DNA of 64,000 nt from Gemmatimonadota bacterium (GTDB lineage Bacteria > Latescibacterota > UBA2968 > UBA8231). Below, one piece after another: positions 33,907-42,915 of the stretch (positions within the stretch are counted from its first letter, which is position 1; each line of letters starts with the position of its first letter). Where the stretch lies: contig JABHDC010000249.1 of assembly GCA_018673255.1 (NCBI GenBank), positions 1 to 64,000 of the forward strand, read 5' to 3'. Under the pieces are notes generated by a model that was not told the origin of the DNA, made no database searches, and saw nothing but the letters and a program-made list of their open reading frames with translations. The position numbers and the translations under genes are program-made.

Positions 33907-35781
33907 TCATTTCTCCGCTGGCACGGCGATGCCGCGCATGATGGTACGCTGCGTGACGAGGAAGACCGTCATCGTTGGCACACTGACGATGAGGATGGAG
34001 GCGAAGACGGCCGCCGAAGGTGCTTCCTGCTGGAATTCACTCAGCCATACGGCCAGCACATGCATGCTCGGATCCGGGCAGACCAGCAGAGGATAGAGGA
34101 ACATGAGCCAGGCGATGTTGAAGGTCTGCAGGGCGACGACGGCGAGAATCGGCTTGCTCAGCGACATCGTCACTTCCCAGAACATGCGCAGCTCAGTGGC
34201 ACCATCAATCAGTGCCGCCTCGTACAGGTGCCTGGGCAGGGAGTCGAAGAATCCCTTCAGCAAAAAGATCAGATACCCATTCACGACGATCGGTAGAACC
34301 AGGGCGATGAAGGTGTTCAGCAGGCCCAGTTCGCGCAGAATCAGGAACTGGGGGATCATCCCGACCATGGGCGGAAAGGCCATGGTCGCCATGTACAGGA
34401 GAATGATCTTCCACATGCCCGGTGGCTGGAAGCGAGACAGGGCATAGGCGGCCAGTGGCTGCAGACTGAGGGACAACACGAGGGCCAGGACGACGAAGAT
34501 GACCGTATTGAGAAAGGCGCGTCCCTGGATGAATAACTCATAGAGGACGTTGGCGAAGTTGACGGTCATGAAATCCCAGCGAAGCTCATCGCGATGGGCC
34601 ATCACGTGATCGACCTCTGCTTCGGCCATCGGGATCGGCACCTGCTGCCAGTGCTCGTATTGGGCCTCATGGTGCTGATTCAGACGCGCCAGATTCTGGT
34701 GGGTCTCAATCAACCACTTCTGCCAGGCGTATTCCGGGCCCACGAGATAGAGAGACTCGTCGGGTTGCTGATCGAGAAAGGCCGAGTAGTCCTGGCGCCT
34801 CGAGCCGCTGATCCACTCGCGTGCATCGGGAAGCTGAATCGCATCGAAATCAGCAAACTGGCTGTTCCAGCGAGAATTCAACACCTGGATCGTCGTGTAT
34901 CGCTCCCGTAGGAAACTCGAGAAGTCAGTGCCCGGTGTGTCTGTGCGAATGAAGCTGACATTCAGAATCTCACGCACGTAGGTACGCCACTCTGTCCGTA
35001 GCGTTGGCTGCTGCCGATCCGGGATGCGTGCCGGCAGGACAAAATCTTCAAAGCGCTCCAGGGGAACAGCGTGCGCGTCGTTGTAGGGCTCCACGCGATC
35101 TGTACCGTAGGCGGGGGCGACGATATTCTGCAGGAAGGCGCCACTGATGGAACTGAAGGCCCGTTCACCCAGGGGGCGCTCTTGTAAGAGCCCGAAATAC
35201 TCGTCGTAGAGCACACCGGGTGGATAGTCGTATCGTGCCGTCGTCCACTCGGGGACGTTGAGGGTCAGTTGCGACCAATTCGCCAGGGGGGCACCGAGTT
35301 CTTCTCCAAATGCGGTCACGTCGCCGTCAAAGTGCGTGAAGATTCGGGTCCGCAAGCGTCGAAGATTCGCTGACGAAATCCGCTTCAACAGCTTGCTGCC
35401 ACCGAGGATCCACCAGTGACGGGGGATCTTTTCCTGCTGTGCAAAGGCGTGAAGATCCGCGACGCGACCCGGAACGATCCGGTCGGGCAGCGTCGCCAGC
35501 TCGAAGCTGAGGTCCTGACGGCCGCGCAGCCGATTCATGGTGCCCACATCGTGGCAATACTTCATCTCCAGGAACTTGCGCACGAGCACGTCATCATGTT
35601 TCAGGTAGTCGGGCAGCACGTTCATCTGGGCGATGTCCATCTCAGATCGCACCGACCCCGACAGCATCAGCAGGAAGGGGTAGATCATGGTGATGCCCCC
35701 AAGCACCAGGGCGAGGGTCACCCCTGCCTGCAGGAGTCTTCCCCGCGTTGATCTGGCCTCGACCCGTGTCAGTACCGGCAT
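33907..35781 (-). CDS. Carbohydrate ABC permease (MalG type) with large extracytoplasmic insert
   Basis: A 624-residue permease, about twice the usual length. The first membrane segment is near 16-40; the other segments begin near 425. Between them lies an insert of about 370 mostly hydrophilic residues that should be outside the cytoplasm. The C-terminal part is ordinary MalG: 'QPLAAYALSRFQPPG', 'MVGMIPQFLILRELGLLNTF', EAA loop 'HLYEAALIDGATELRMFWEV'. GGAGG precedes the ATG by 8 bp. It lies 55 bp downstream of the fused binding protein-permease gene; no ATPase gene is adjacent. Confidence 0.85.
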   Translation of the reverse strand: MPVLTRVEARSTRGRLLQAGVTLALVLGGITMIYPFLLMLSGSVRSEMDIAQMNVLPDYLKHDDVLVRKFLEMKYCHDVGTMNRLRGRQDLSFELATLPDRIVPGRVADLHAFAQQEKIPRHWWILGGSKLLKRISSANLRRLRTRIFTHFDGDVTAFGEELGAPLANWSQLTLNVPEWTTARYDYPPGVLYDEYFGLLQERPLGERAFSSISGAFLQNIVAPAYGTDRVEPYNDAHAVPLERFEDFVLPARIPDRQQPTLRTEWRTYVREILNVSFIRTDTPGTDFSSFLRERYTTIQVLNSRWNSQFADFDAIQLPDAREWISGSRRQDYSAFLDQQPDESLYLVGPEYAWQKWLIETHQNLARLNQHHEAQYEHWQQVPIPMAEAEVDHVMAHRDELRWDFMTVNFANVLYELFIQGRAFLNTVIFVVLALVLSLSLQPLAAYALSRFQPPGMWKIILLYMATMAFPPMVGMIPQFLILRELGLLNTFIALVLPIVVNGYLIFLLKGFFDSLPRHLYEAALIDGATELRMFWEVTMSLSKPILAVVALQTFNIAWLMFLYPLLVCPDPSMHVLAVWLSEFQQEAPSAAVFASILIVSVPTMTVFLVTQRTIMRGIAVPAEK

Positions 35782-35836
35782 GAGGAGACCTCCGACAGGG
35801 ATTCAGTGTGCACCGTGAGAGACTCCGATGGACGGC

Positions 35837-38674
35837 TCATTTCGTATCCGCCGTCGAGAATTCCGCCTGTGACATTCGCTTCAACTGGTAGGCCGTCAGG
35901 ACGATGACCATGGCACCCAGCACCCAGGCCATGGCGGCGCCGAGTCCATAGTGCAGTTCCATGAAGGTGCGCTCGAAGATATCGAGACCCAGTACGCGCG
36001 TGGCCCCATTGGGACCCCCACCGGTCATGGCGAGGATGAAGTTGGTCCCGCCCTTGAAAGAGCCGACGATGGCGCCGACCAGCTGGATGAGGATGAGGAA
36101 CTTCACCCGCGGCAAGGTGATGTAGGCCAGTCGCTGCAGGATGCCGGCGCCATCCATCGTGGCTGCTTCGATGAGCTCTTCAGGCACGGTCTTGAGGGCT
36201 GCCAGATAGATGATGCAGCCAGGTCCTGCTGTAGCCCAGACGGAGGGCAGCACGACACAGAGCATGGCCAGGTCAGGGTCATCGACCCACGAGAGGGGTT
36301 CGATCGAGAAACTGCCGACAAACCCGCTCAGGAAGGTGGCGACGCCCGAGAATCCGGTGACCTGTTCAGGATCCAGACCGCGGGCGAGGATGACGAGATC
36401 ACCGGGGCCAACCCAGGCTGACCAGACCGGCATCAGCGTCGCAATGACCAATCCCGCACCAAAGGCGATAATGGCGGTACGCACGGGGCGGGTCAGTTCG
36501 CGCAGCTGCCAGGCCATGGAGAGGATGAGACCGATCAGGGCGAGCCACACGCCCAACGCCAGCAGTTTCATCAGGGTGGCGCCGACCGGTCCGAGATGGT
36601 TGAGCGACAGCAGCAACTGGTTGAAGAAACCTGATTCGGACGGCTCGTAGAGTTGGCGCCACAGAAAAACCATGATGACACCGGAGACGACGGTGGGCAG
36701 GTAGAAGACGGTGCGGAAGAAGTACTTCAGTCCTGCTGTCGGCACCTCATCCAGCAGGATGGCGACGAAGATCGGTGGCCAGAACCCGAGACCCACCGTC
36801 AGCAGCACCCAGTAAAAAGTGCGACCCAGTGAGGCCCAGAAGCGACCATCGTAAAGGATGGTGGCAAAATTATCGATGCCCACAAAGGCGGAGTCGATGA
36901 CGAGTTCGTATTCGAAGAGGGCCAGGGGTGCACCCATCATCAGGGGGGCGTATTGCCAGAACATGACGATGGCCATGGACGGCAGGATCAGCAGGTACGC
37001 TGTTCGGTAGTGCCACCATGAATGTCGGTTGCCACGTTCGGCCTCTGCTGCCGAGAAGATGCGCCACACCCACGTCAATGAACCGGTGAAGACGACGACG
37101 ATGAAGAGCAGCACGGAGGTGCCGACGGTGCGACGCTGGGTCCACTCCTCTTCGGTGAGTTCACCCAGCATGTACCTGTCGACGCGCTCAGCATAGAGAT
37201 CGAGTCCCTCGGCAATGCGGGCCAGGGCGTCTTCACGAGGCAGTTCCAGCAAGGGCTGCTGCAGGGCCCAGTTGATGGGCTCGGAGACCTTGTCGTAGAT
37301 GAACTGCGTGTTCTTGCCGTAGGGTTCGGGCACGCCGTGGGCGAGGGCCCGTTGGTAGGTCTCCTGCCAGCCCTTTGGGACCTGTCGCAGAATCTCGCGA
37401 TAGCCGAATCGTTCCAGTAGATGGGGCTGCACGAAGCGGCCGTAGCCATTCTCCACGAAGACCCGGGTGCGAATCTCCTTGGCCTTATCGCTGGCGACGA
37501 ACCAGATATACTCCATGACGGCGAGTTTCTGTGCCGGTGACGTGTCGCGAAATACACCCAGCATGCGCGCATTGAGATCGCCACCCCCGGCGCCACGGGG
37601 TGAATCAGGAATGGGTGCGATCCCGACCAGTTCGGGGTTGATGGAGGCCAGCATCTCGTCCTCCAGGCTGGAGAACTGCATGCCAACCTGGCCTCGTTCC
37701 CATTTCAGCGACGCATCATTGCCAGGCAGTCCGACGTAGGCGATGCCCTTGTAGGTCTGCCCATCGGCCTCGAAGGGCTCATCCACCAGTCGCAGAAGGA
37801 AGTAGATCGCCTCTGCCATCTCGGGTGTGTTGAAGGAGGCGCGCCACCGTCCTTCCGGGCCACGATCCATGAAGGTGGCGCCATTGGAGGCGAAGAGGGA
37901 ATAGGCTCCCCAACTGATCGCCGGGCCACCGGCGAAGGTGATCCCATACTTCCCGGGCAGCGCCTTGATGCGCCGTCCGTAGTCCAGCAACTCCTGCCAG
38001 TTACCGGGGGGATGGCGCGGGTCGAGGCCGGCCTGCTGGAAGACATCCTTGCGATACAACATCACCTTGGCCAGCACCGTCGTCGGCATGGCCCAGATGT
38101 GACGGCCGGGAGGGATGCCCGTCTTGTCCGTGTCGGCGACGCGATGTATAACAGGCCAGACCGGTTCAGGCACGCGGGACAGAATCGCATCCCTGGCCGC
38201 CTCGATCTCAGCCAATGACGGCTCGGTGAGCCATTCGCCATCGGGCGTTGACTGGCGCACACCCTCGTTCGGGCTCAGAACGCGCGCGAGCAGGACCTCC
38301 AGGGGTTCGAGAAAGCCGTGATTCATGTAGCTGGAGGACTGCCGGAAGTTGACGTAGATCGCGTGGGGTGGATTGCCCGACGAGATGCCCATCAACGGCC
38401 CCGTGTCCATCGCGTGCCCCTGGATCTTGGGCATGGCGAAGGGCTTGAACACGTAGTCGGGGTGGTCGCGCAGGAACGCGCGCAACACGGCCCGCTGGGC
38501 CAGGGCCCCGGCACTCACATTGTTGACGGCCGGCAGGTCGCCTGAGATGACGACGACGGGTTCAGCGTCGCTCGCAGCGACCCCATGTGTCGGTGCCAGG
38601 CTGATCAAGACAATGGCAACGAGCAGGGACGCGAGGCCACTGCGTCTGGATGGCACGATATGTGTCAGATTCAT
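35837..38674 (-). CDS. Sugar-binding protein fused to ABC permease (MalF type)
   Basis: A 945-residue fusion. A signal peptide (cleavage near VAA-SDA) leads to a family-1 solute-binding domain (~38-480) with 'GNWQELLDYGRRIKALPG' and 'GGPAISWGAYSLFASNG'. A hydrophobic segment near 513-535 then crosses the membrane, followed by a MalF-like permease (~555-940) with EAA loop 'LIEAATMDGAGILQRLAYIT'. This tethers the receptor to its channel, so no separate binding protein is needed. The neighbouring gene is the second permease. The ATPase must come from elsewhere, as with shared MsmX-type subunits. Confidence 0.88.
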   Translation of the reverse strand: MNLTHIVPSRRSGLASLLVAIVLISLAPTHGVAASDAEPVVVISGDLPAVNNVSAGALAQRAVLRAFLRDHPDYVFKPFAMPKIQGHAMDTGPLMGISSGNPPHAIYVNFRQSSSYMNHGFLEPLEVLLARVLSPNEGVRQSTPDGEWLTEPSLAEIEAARDAILSRVPEPVWPVIHRVADTDKTGIPPGRHIWAMPTTVLAKVMLYRKDVFQQAGLDPRHPPGNWQELLDYGRRIKALPGKYGITFAGGPAISWGAYSLFASNGATFMDRGPEGRWRASFNTPEMAEAIYFLLRLVDEPFEADGQTYKGIAYVGLPGNDASLKWERGQVGMQFSSLEDEMLASINPELVGIAPIPDSPRGAGGGDLNARMLGVFRDTSPAQKLAVMEYIWFVASDKAKEIRTRVFVENGYGRFVQPHLLERFGYREILRQVPKGWQETYQRALAHGVPEPYGKNTQFIYDKVSEPINWALQQPLLELPREDALARIAEGLDLYAERVDRYMLGELTEEEWTQRRTVGTSVLLFIVVVFTGSLTWVWRIFSAAEAERGNRHSWWHYRTAYLLILPSMAIVMFWQYAPLMMGAPLALFEYELVIDSAFVGIDNFATILYDGRFWASLGRTFYWVLLTVGLGFWPPIFVAILLDEVPTAGLKYFFRTVFYLPTVVSGVIMVFLWRQLYEPSESGFFNQLLLSLNHLGPVGATLMKLLALGVWLALIGLILSMAWQLRELTRPVRTAIIAFGAGLVIATLMPVWSAWVGPGDLVILARGLDPEQVTGFSGVATFLSGFVGSFSIEPLSWVDDPDLAMLCVVLPSVWATAGPGCIIYLAALKTVPEELIEAATMDGAGILQRLAYITLPRVKFLILIQLVGAIVGSFKGGTNFILAMTGGGPNGATRVLGLDIFERTFMELHYGLGAAMAWVLGAMVIVLTAYQLKRMSQAEFSTADTK

Positions 38675-38725
38675 AGGTGGTACATCATAGCTGTGACCGC
38701 GCTGTGCTGCAACAACGACGGCAGG

Positions 38726-39934
38726 TCAATCCCGATAGGGATCCCACGTGTCGGGGCCGGCCATGGCGACACCCAGGGGTGTCAGCGTGTGCAGGATGCG
38801 GATGCTGTCGTGATGGTGTTCCAGCACGTCCGGCAAGCGCTTGTAGCAGTGGGGTGACTCATCTGTACCGGCGCCCCGCAACTCGACGCCCCAGTCCCTG
38901 ATCCAGGCATCCATCATCTGGCGACTGATGGCGCCTTCCTTGACTGTCACCTTCCGCTTGCGGCCACCCTTGCGTTGCCAGCGAGTCTTGCCGGCAGCTG
39001 CCGTGCGCGACATGACCCGACCCGCACCGTGTACGGTTGAGTAGTAGCCTGTCTGGGCCGCGGCCGAATCGACACCCTCAACGATGACAGACAGGTCGCC
39101 CATGGAACCACCAACAAAACCTCGCTGCCCCGGAAAAGCCGGCGTCGCTCCCTTGCGCACGACCCAGAGATCGCGGTCATCGTGCTCTTCGAGCCAGGCG
39201 AAATTGTGGTGATTGTGCACCTGCTCGACGATCGTGGCGCCGAGCAGGGCCACCACGCGGTCGCAGACCCAGTCGCGTCCGGCGTAGGCATAACGACCGG
39301 CCAACTTCATACAGGCGATGTATTCCTGTCCCGTCTGTGAATCGGCATCGAACAGCACCGGAGGCGCATGGAAATCGTCCCGGCCACCGCCGAGGCGCAT
39401 GAAGTGCGTGGCGAGTTTGTGGCCGAAGCCACGGGAGCCGAAGTGGACACCGATCCAGATGCGGTCGTCCTCGTCGGCAAAGACGTCGACATAGTGATTG
39501 CCGGCGCCCACCGTGCCGAGTTGAGAGGCAGCCAGATCCTGCAGATCGGCGGCCACGTCGATTGCCCAGGCCGGGTCATCCTCGAACAGGGCATCGTCGA
39601 CGGGTTCCGGATTCTGGCGTCCGATGCCGAAGGAGATCGTCTGCCAGATCTCGTCCATGAACGAGGCGATGCCCCGCGCATTCAGTTGATCGCGGGTCAT
39701 ATCGACGCGGACGGCCTTGTTGCCACAGGCGATGTCGTAGCCGACGCCGGAGGGTGAGACTCTGCCGTCATAAGCCACGACGCCACCAACAGGCATGGAA
39801 TAACCCAGGTGATGGTCGGCCATCAGAGCGCCACCGACGGCATTCGTACCAGTGGCCATACAGGCGTGGAGTTGTTTCAGGGCACCGGCGTCGACGGGAT
39901 CACCCCAGGCCACGCGAAGAGGATCATCTGTCAT
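38726..39934 (-). CDS. rtcB: RtcB-family RNA ligase
   Basis: A 402-residue RtcB homologue: Mn/GTP-dependent joining of 3'-phosphate or cyclic phosphate to 5'-OH RNA ends in RNA repair. Visible: Cys70 in 'GVGYDIACGNKAVR', 'GAGNHYVDV', 'HNHHNFAW', 'RKGATPAF', 'VGGSMG', and the guanylylated histidine in 'STVHGAGRVMSR'. The C-terminus has a lysine/arginine-rich 'RKGGRKRKVTVKEG'. The ATG at 39934 fits the domain start; a longer frame reaches 40000 but would overlap the divergent gene. A small XRE-type regulator is divergent 64 bp away, and no rtcA or rtcR is seen. Confidence 0.88.
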   Translation of the reverse strand: MTDDPLRVAWGDPVDAGALKQLHACMATGTNAVGGALMADHHLGYSMPVGGVVAYDGRVSPSGVGYDIACGNKAVRVDMTRDQLNARGIASFMDEIWQTISFGIGRQNPEPVDDALFEDDPAWAIDVAADLQDLAASQLGTVGAGNHYVDVFADEDDRIWIGVHFGSRGFGHKLATHFMRLGGGRDDFHAPPVLFDADSQTGQEYIACMKLAGRYAYAGRDWVCDRVVALLGATIVEQVHNHHNFAWLEEHDDRDLWVVRKGATPAFPGQRGFVGGSMGDLSVIVEGVDSAAAQTGYYSTVHGAGRVMSRTAAAGKTRWQRKGGRKRKVTVKEGAISRQMMDAWIRDWGVELRGAGTDESPHCYKRLPDVLEHHHDSIRILHTLTPLGVAMAGPDTWDPYRD

Positions 39935-39998
39935 GATGCTGCCCCGGCTCTGACGTCGGCTCTGGCTGCGGTGGACGCGGACGACGAGGTTTGATGAC

Positions 39999-40217
39999 AT
40001 GCCACGAATCGATGCCCGTGCTGTTCAGCGTATGATGGTGCGCCGTAACTACCTCTTCAAGCACCAGTTGGCCAACGTCCTGGGGGTCAGCTACGAGCGC
40101 CTGATCGCGATTCTTACCCAGGGGGAGGACGACGTGGAAGAGGTTCTCCTGGTGCGACTGTGTGACGTGCTGAAGTGCGATCGAGGCGAGATCCTGCGTC
40201 CAGGTGAATCCCCCTGA
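39999..40217 (+). CDS. Small XRE-type helix-turn-helix regulator
   Basis: A 72-residue protein that is almost only a Cro/CI-type DNA-binding domain: 'KHQLANVLGVSYERLIAILT' has the helix-turn-helix pattern, followed by 'LLVRLCDVLKCDRGEIL', the standard last helices of HTH_3 proteins. It is divergent from rtcB with a 64-bp gap, so it is a good candidate for control of rtcB. E. coli instead uses the sigma-54 activator RtcR for this job. Confidence 0.75.
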   Translation: MPRIDARAVQRMMVRRNYLFKHQLANVLGVSYERLIAILTQGEDDVEEVLLVRLCDVLKCDRGEILRPGESP

Positions 40218-40287
40218 ACTGACATCCTGGCTGTCAGATGCGATCAGATCGGATGTGGTCAGCAATACTGAGATGGCCGGGTCGCGG

Positions 40288-40734
40288 CTAACTCGTCGCA
40301 TCGGATCCCAGCAGAAACGAACGCCCTGCATCCACGAGGACCCTCTTTCGCAGGGCCTCACGTCCCAGCAGCAGGCGAAATCCCATGTTTGCCCGGTCGG
40401 TGAGGGTGATCTCGATGGGCCACTGGCGTGCGCCCAGCGCGAGCACGGTCTGGATCACGGGACGTAGCTCGGTGATCCCGGAGGATGAGCGGACACTGCG
40501 CTCGTCGATGACCTCGTGATCGACCACGATGCCGTGTCGGGTATCTCGCTGGATCGGGTGGAGGCGGAATCGTACACGCAGAATCCCGTCGGCGAAATAC
40601 TCCTCCATATCCACAGCGTGCAGGGCCGATGTGCGAGCCCCGGTGTCGATCTTTCCCTTGATACGGTCGACGCCCATCTCCGGCAGACCGACCCACTCCC
40701 GCCAACCGATGTTCACCCGAGTCTTTGTGTGCAA
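40288..40734 (-). CDS. RimK-associated zinc protease (RimB/RloA2-like)
   Basis: A 148-residue protein of the aspartyl-protease-like 'ATP-dependent zinc protease' family. 'KGKIDTGARTSALHA' carries the DTGA active-site motif and 'DRANMGFRLLLGREALRKRV' the second conserved block. Members act with RimK-type ATP-grasp ligases, but no RimK gene is in the window. Translation is set at TTG 40734, which has AGAAGGGA 7 bp upstream; the longer open frame has no such signal. Confidence 0.85.
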   Translation of the reverse strand: MHTKTRVNIGWREWVGLPEMGVDRIKGKIDTGARTSALHAVDMEEYFADGILRVRFRLHPIQRDTRHGIVVDHEVIDERSVRSSSGITELRPVIQTVLALGARQWPIEITLTDRANMGFRLLLGREALRKRVLVDAGRSFLLGSDATS

Positions 40735-40841
40735 GATGGCGTCCCTTCTGATTCGGACCCAGATTGTTGGCCGCCGGTACAGGCGGTGCCACGAAAGATA
40801 CACCGAGATGGTGGGGCCGCGACGCGACGAGAGGAAGGTAG

Positions 40842-42818
40842 ATGATGAGTAGTGGCTATGGTCATATGGTGCACGACGATTTTGTCGAGCGGGTTCGTTC
40901 CATGCGGGAAGAACGGCAGGCACAGCTGGCCGGAATCCGCACCAAAGCTCAGGCGCAAGGCTACCAGCGCCGGGTGCGCAAGGCGATCCGTCAGGCTTTC
41001 GGGCCTCGCCCCGCTAAGACGCCACTGAACACGCAGGTCACCGGTGTCGTCGAGACGCGGCATTGCCGGATCGAGAAACTGCTGTTCGAGAGTCGCCCCG
41101 GTTGTCTGGTCACGGCGCACCTCTACGTGCCCAACAAGCTCGACGGCAAGGCACCGGCCGTGCTGGGAACGTGTGGCCACAGTGCGGATGGGAAACTCGA
41201 GCCCAAGTATCAGGGATTCTGCCAGCGCCTGGCGCGAAATGGCTATGTCGTGCTCATCTACGATCCCTTCAATCAGGGGGAGCGCGACCAATACCAGCGT
41301 CTGCCCGACAGGAGTGCCGTGGGCAATTGCTGCCACGCCCACAACATGATGGGCAAACAGCTCGAACTGGTGGGGGAGTGGTTCGGCATGTGGCGCACGT
41401 GGGACGGTGTTCGTGCCCTCGACGTGCTGCTGGCGCGCCCCGAAGTCGATCGTACCCGTGTGGGCCTCACCGGCAACTCGGGTGGGGGCACGATGACTCA
41501 GTGGTTGTGGGCGACGGAGCCGCGTTTCACGATGGCGGCGCCGAGTTGTTTCGTGACCACCTTCCTGAACAATCTGGAGAATGAGCTGCCCGCAGATTGT
41601 GAGCAGTATCCACCCGGCGTCCTGGGCGCCGGTCTGGAAATGGCTGACTTCTACATCGCCCGCGCGCCGGATCCGGTGATGTTGCTGGGTCAGAAGTATT
41701 GCTTCTTCGACCGCAGAGGGTTGAAGGAGGCCTACGACGAGGTCCGGAATTTCTACAAGGTCCTCGGGGCGCCGGCGGCGTCGACCCAGCTGTTCATCGG
41801 TGGGCATCCCCATGGCTTCTTCGAGGACAACCAGGAGGCGATGGTCGGGTTCTTTGCCGAGACCGCCCACACGACGGCCAAGAAAGTGCGTCAGGTGGAC
41901 GAGATCGACGCAGAGGCAGGGAATGTGACCCCCACGGGGAACACGGTCGATGCGGGCGCCACGCCGATCTACGAGCTGATCGCGTCACAAGCTCAGATGC
42001 TGGCTGAGGGACGCAAGAAGCTGACCGGTCCGGCACTTCGTCGGACGGTTACCGAACTTCTGCATCTGCCCGATCGCGCCGCATCACCCCACTATCGTGT
42101 CCTGAGATCCCGACGGGTGGATGGCGAGACCTGTGCGCGGTATGCTGTCGAAACCGGGCCGGGTCATGTGCGTGCGATCATGCACAAGATCCTCGTCGAC
42201 GGATCCCGGGCGCAGACACTGGATGTGGAGACAGCCGTCCATCTCCATCTGCCCCACGTGGATGCCTCAACAGAATGTGCCGACAAATGGGTCGCCCAGA
42301 CGGCTGATGGTAGATCCAGATATCTGCTGGATGTGCGCGGCCTGGGCGAATCGATGCCGGATGAGGCGAAAGAGAATTTCTTCCATCCCTACGGCATGGA
42401 TTACATGTTCCATGGTCACGAGTTGCTTTTTGGTGAGAGTTGGGTGGGCAAGCGCGTCCACGATGTGCTGGCCACGATCGACCTGCTCGTCACTGAGGGC
42501 GCGAGTCGGGTGACGATCAGTGGCCACGGCCAGGGCGCCGTGCTGGCCGCTTACGCCGCCCTGCTGCACGATGGGGTGGGGGCCGTCACGCTGAAAGGCG
42601 CGCCGCTGTCGTATCAGGCGATGGCCCAGGCACCGCTGGTGTCGTGGCCGGCGTCCAACTTCGTGCGCAACTGTCTGGCCCACTTCGACCTGCCTGATGT
42701 CTACCGCGCCCTCGGGCGACGGCTGACGCTGACCGAGCCCTGGGATGTGGAGATGAAGCCACTGCGCGGCGCTCGGCTGAAACGGGCGCTGGCCGTTGAG
42801 GGCCTGGTGATGCGCTGA
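40842..42818 (+). CDS. Tandem alpha/beta hydrolase (acetyl xylan esterase-like)
   Basis: A 658-residue protein without a signal peptide. The first domain (~60-375) is an alpha/beta hydrolase with oxyanion 'LGTCGHSADG', nucleophile Ser213 in 'GLTGNSGGGTMT' and a likely catalytic His in 'IGGHPHGFFEDN', as in the acetyl xylan esterase/prolyl oligopeptidase-like group. The second half (~390-650) resembles another hydrolase, but its elbow reads 'ISGHGQGAVLAAY', with glycine where serine is expected, so it is probably non-catalytic. GAGGAAGG precedes the ATG. Substrate is likely an ester or glycan derivative, unproven. Confidence 0.75.
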   Translation: MMSSGYGHMVHDDFVERVRSMREERQAQLAGIRTKAQAQGYQRRVRKAIRQAFGPRPAKTPLNTQVTGVVETRHCRIEKLLFESRPGCLVTAHLYVPNKLDGKAPAVLGTCGHSADGKLEPKYQGFCQRLARNGYVVLIYDPFNQGERDQYQRLPDRSAVGNCCHAHNMMGKQLELVGEWFGMWRTWDGVRALDVLLARPEVDRTRVGLTGNSGGGTMTQWLWATEPRFTMAAPSCFVTTFLNNLENELPADCEQYPPGVLGAGLEMADFYIARAPDPVMLLGQKYCFFDRRGLKEAYDEVRNFYKVLGAPAASTQLFIGGHPHGFFEDNQEAMVGFFAETAHTTAKKVRQVDEIDAEAGNVTPTGNTVDAGATPIYELIASQAQMLAEGRKKLTGPALRRTVTELLHLPDRAASPHYRVLRSRRVDGETCARYAVETGPGHVRAIMHKILVDGSRAQTLDVETAVHLHLPHVDASTECADKWVAQTADGRSRYLLDVRGLGESMPDEAKENFFHPYGMDYMFHGHELLFGESWVGKRVHDVLATIDLLVTEGASRVTISGHGQGAVLAAYAALLHDGVGAVTLKGAPLSYQAMAQAPLVSWPASNFVRNCLAHFDLPDVYRALGRRLTLTEPWDVEMKPLRGARLKRALAVEGLVMR

Positions 42819-42873
42819 GGGCCTGTGTCGGCTCGCAGATACGTGCGCGGTGCCGGCTGACTTACGGTGAATC

Positions 42874-42901
42874 GCCCTGGTGCGCTGGATGCTGCCAGGG
42901 C
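42874..42901. terminator. Hairpin between convergent genes
   Basis: GCCCTGG (42874-42880) pairs with CCAGGGC (42895-42901) over 7 bp with a 14-nt loop, between the hydrolase and the PhyH gene. No T-run is present; modest support only. Confidence 0.35.
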
Positions 42902-42915
42902 TGACGGGCCCTCTG

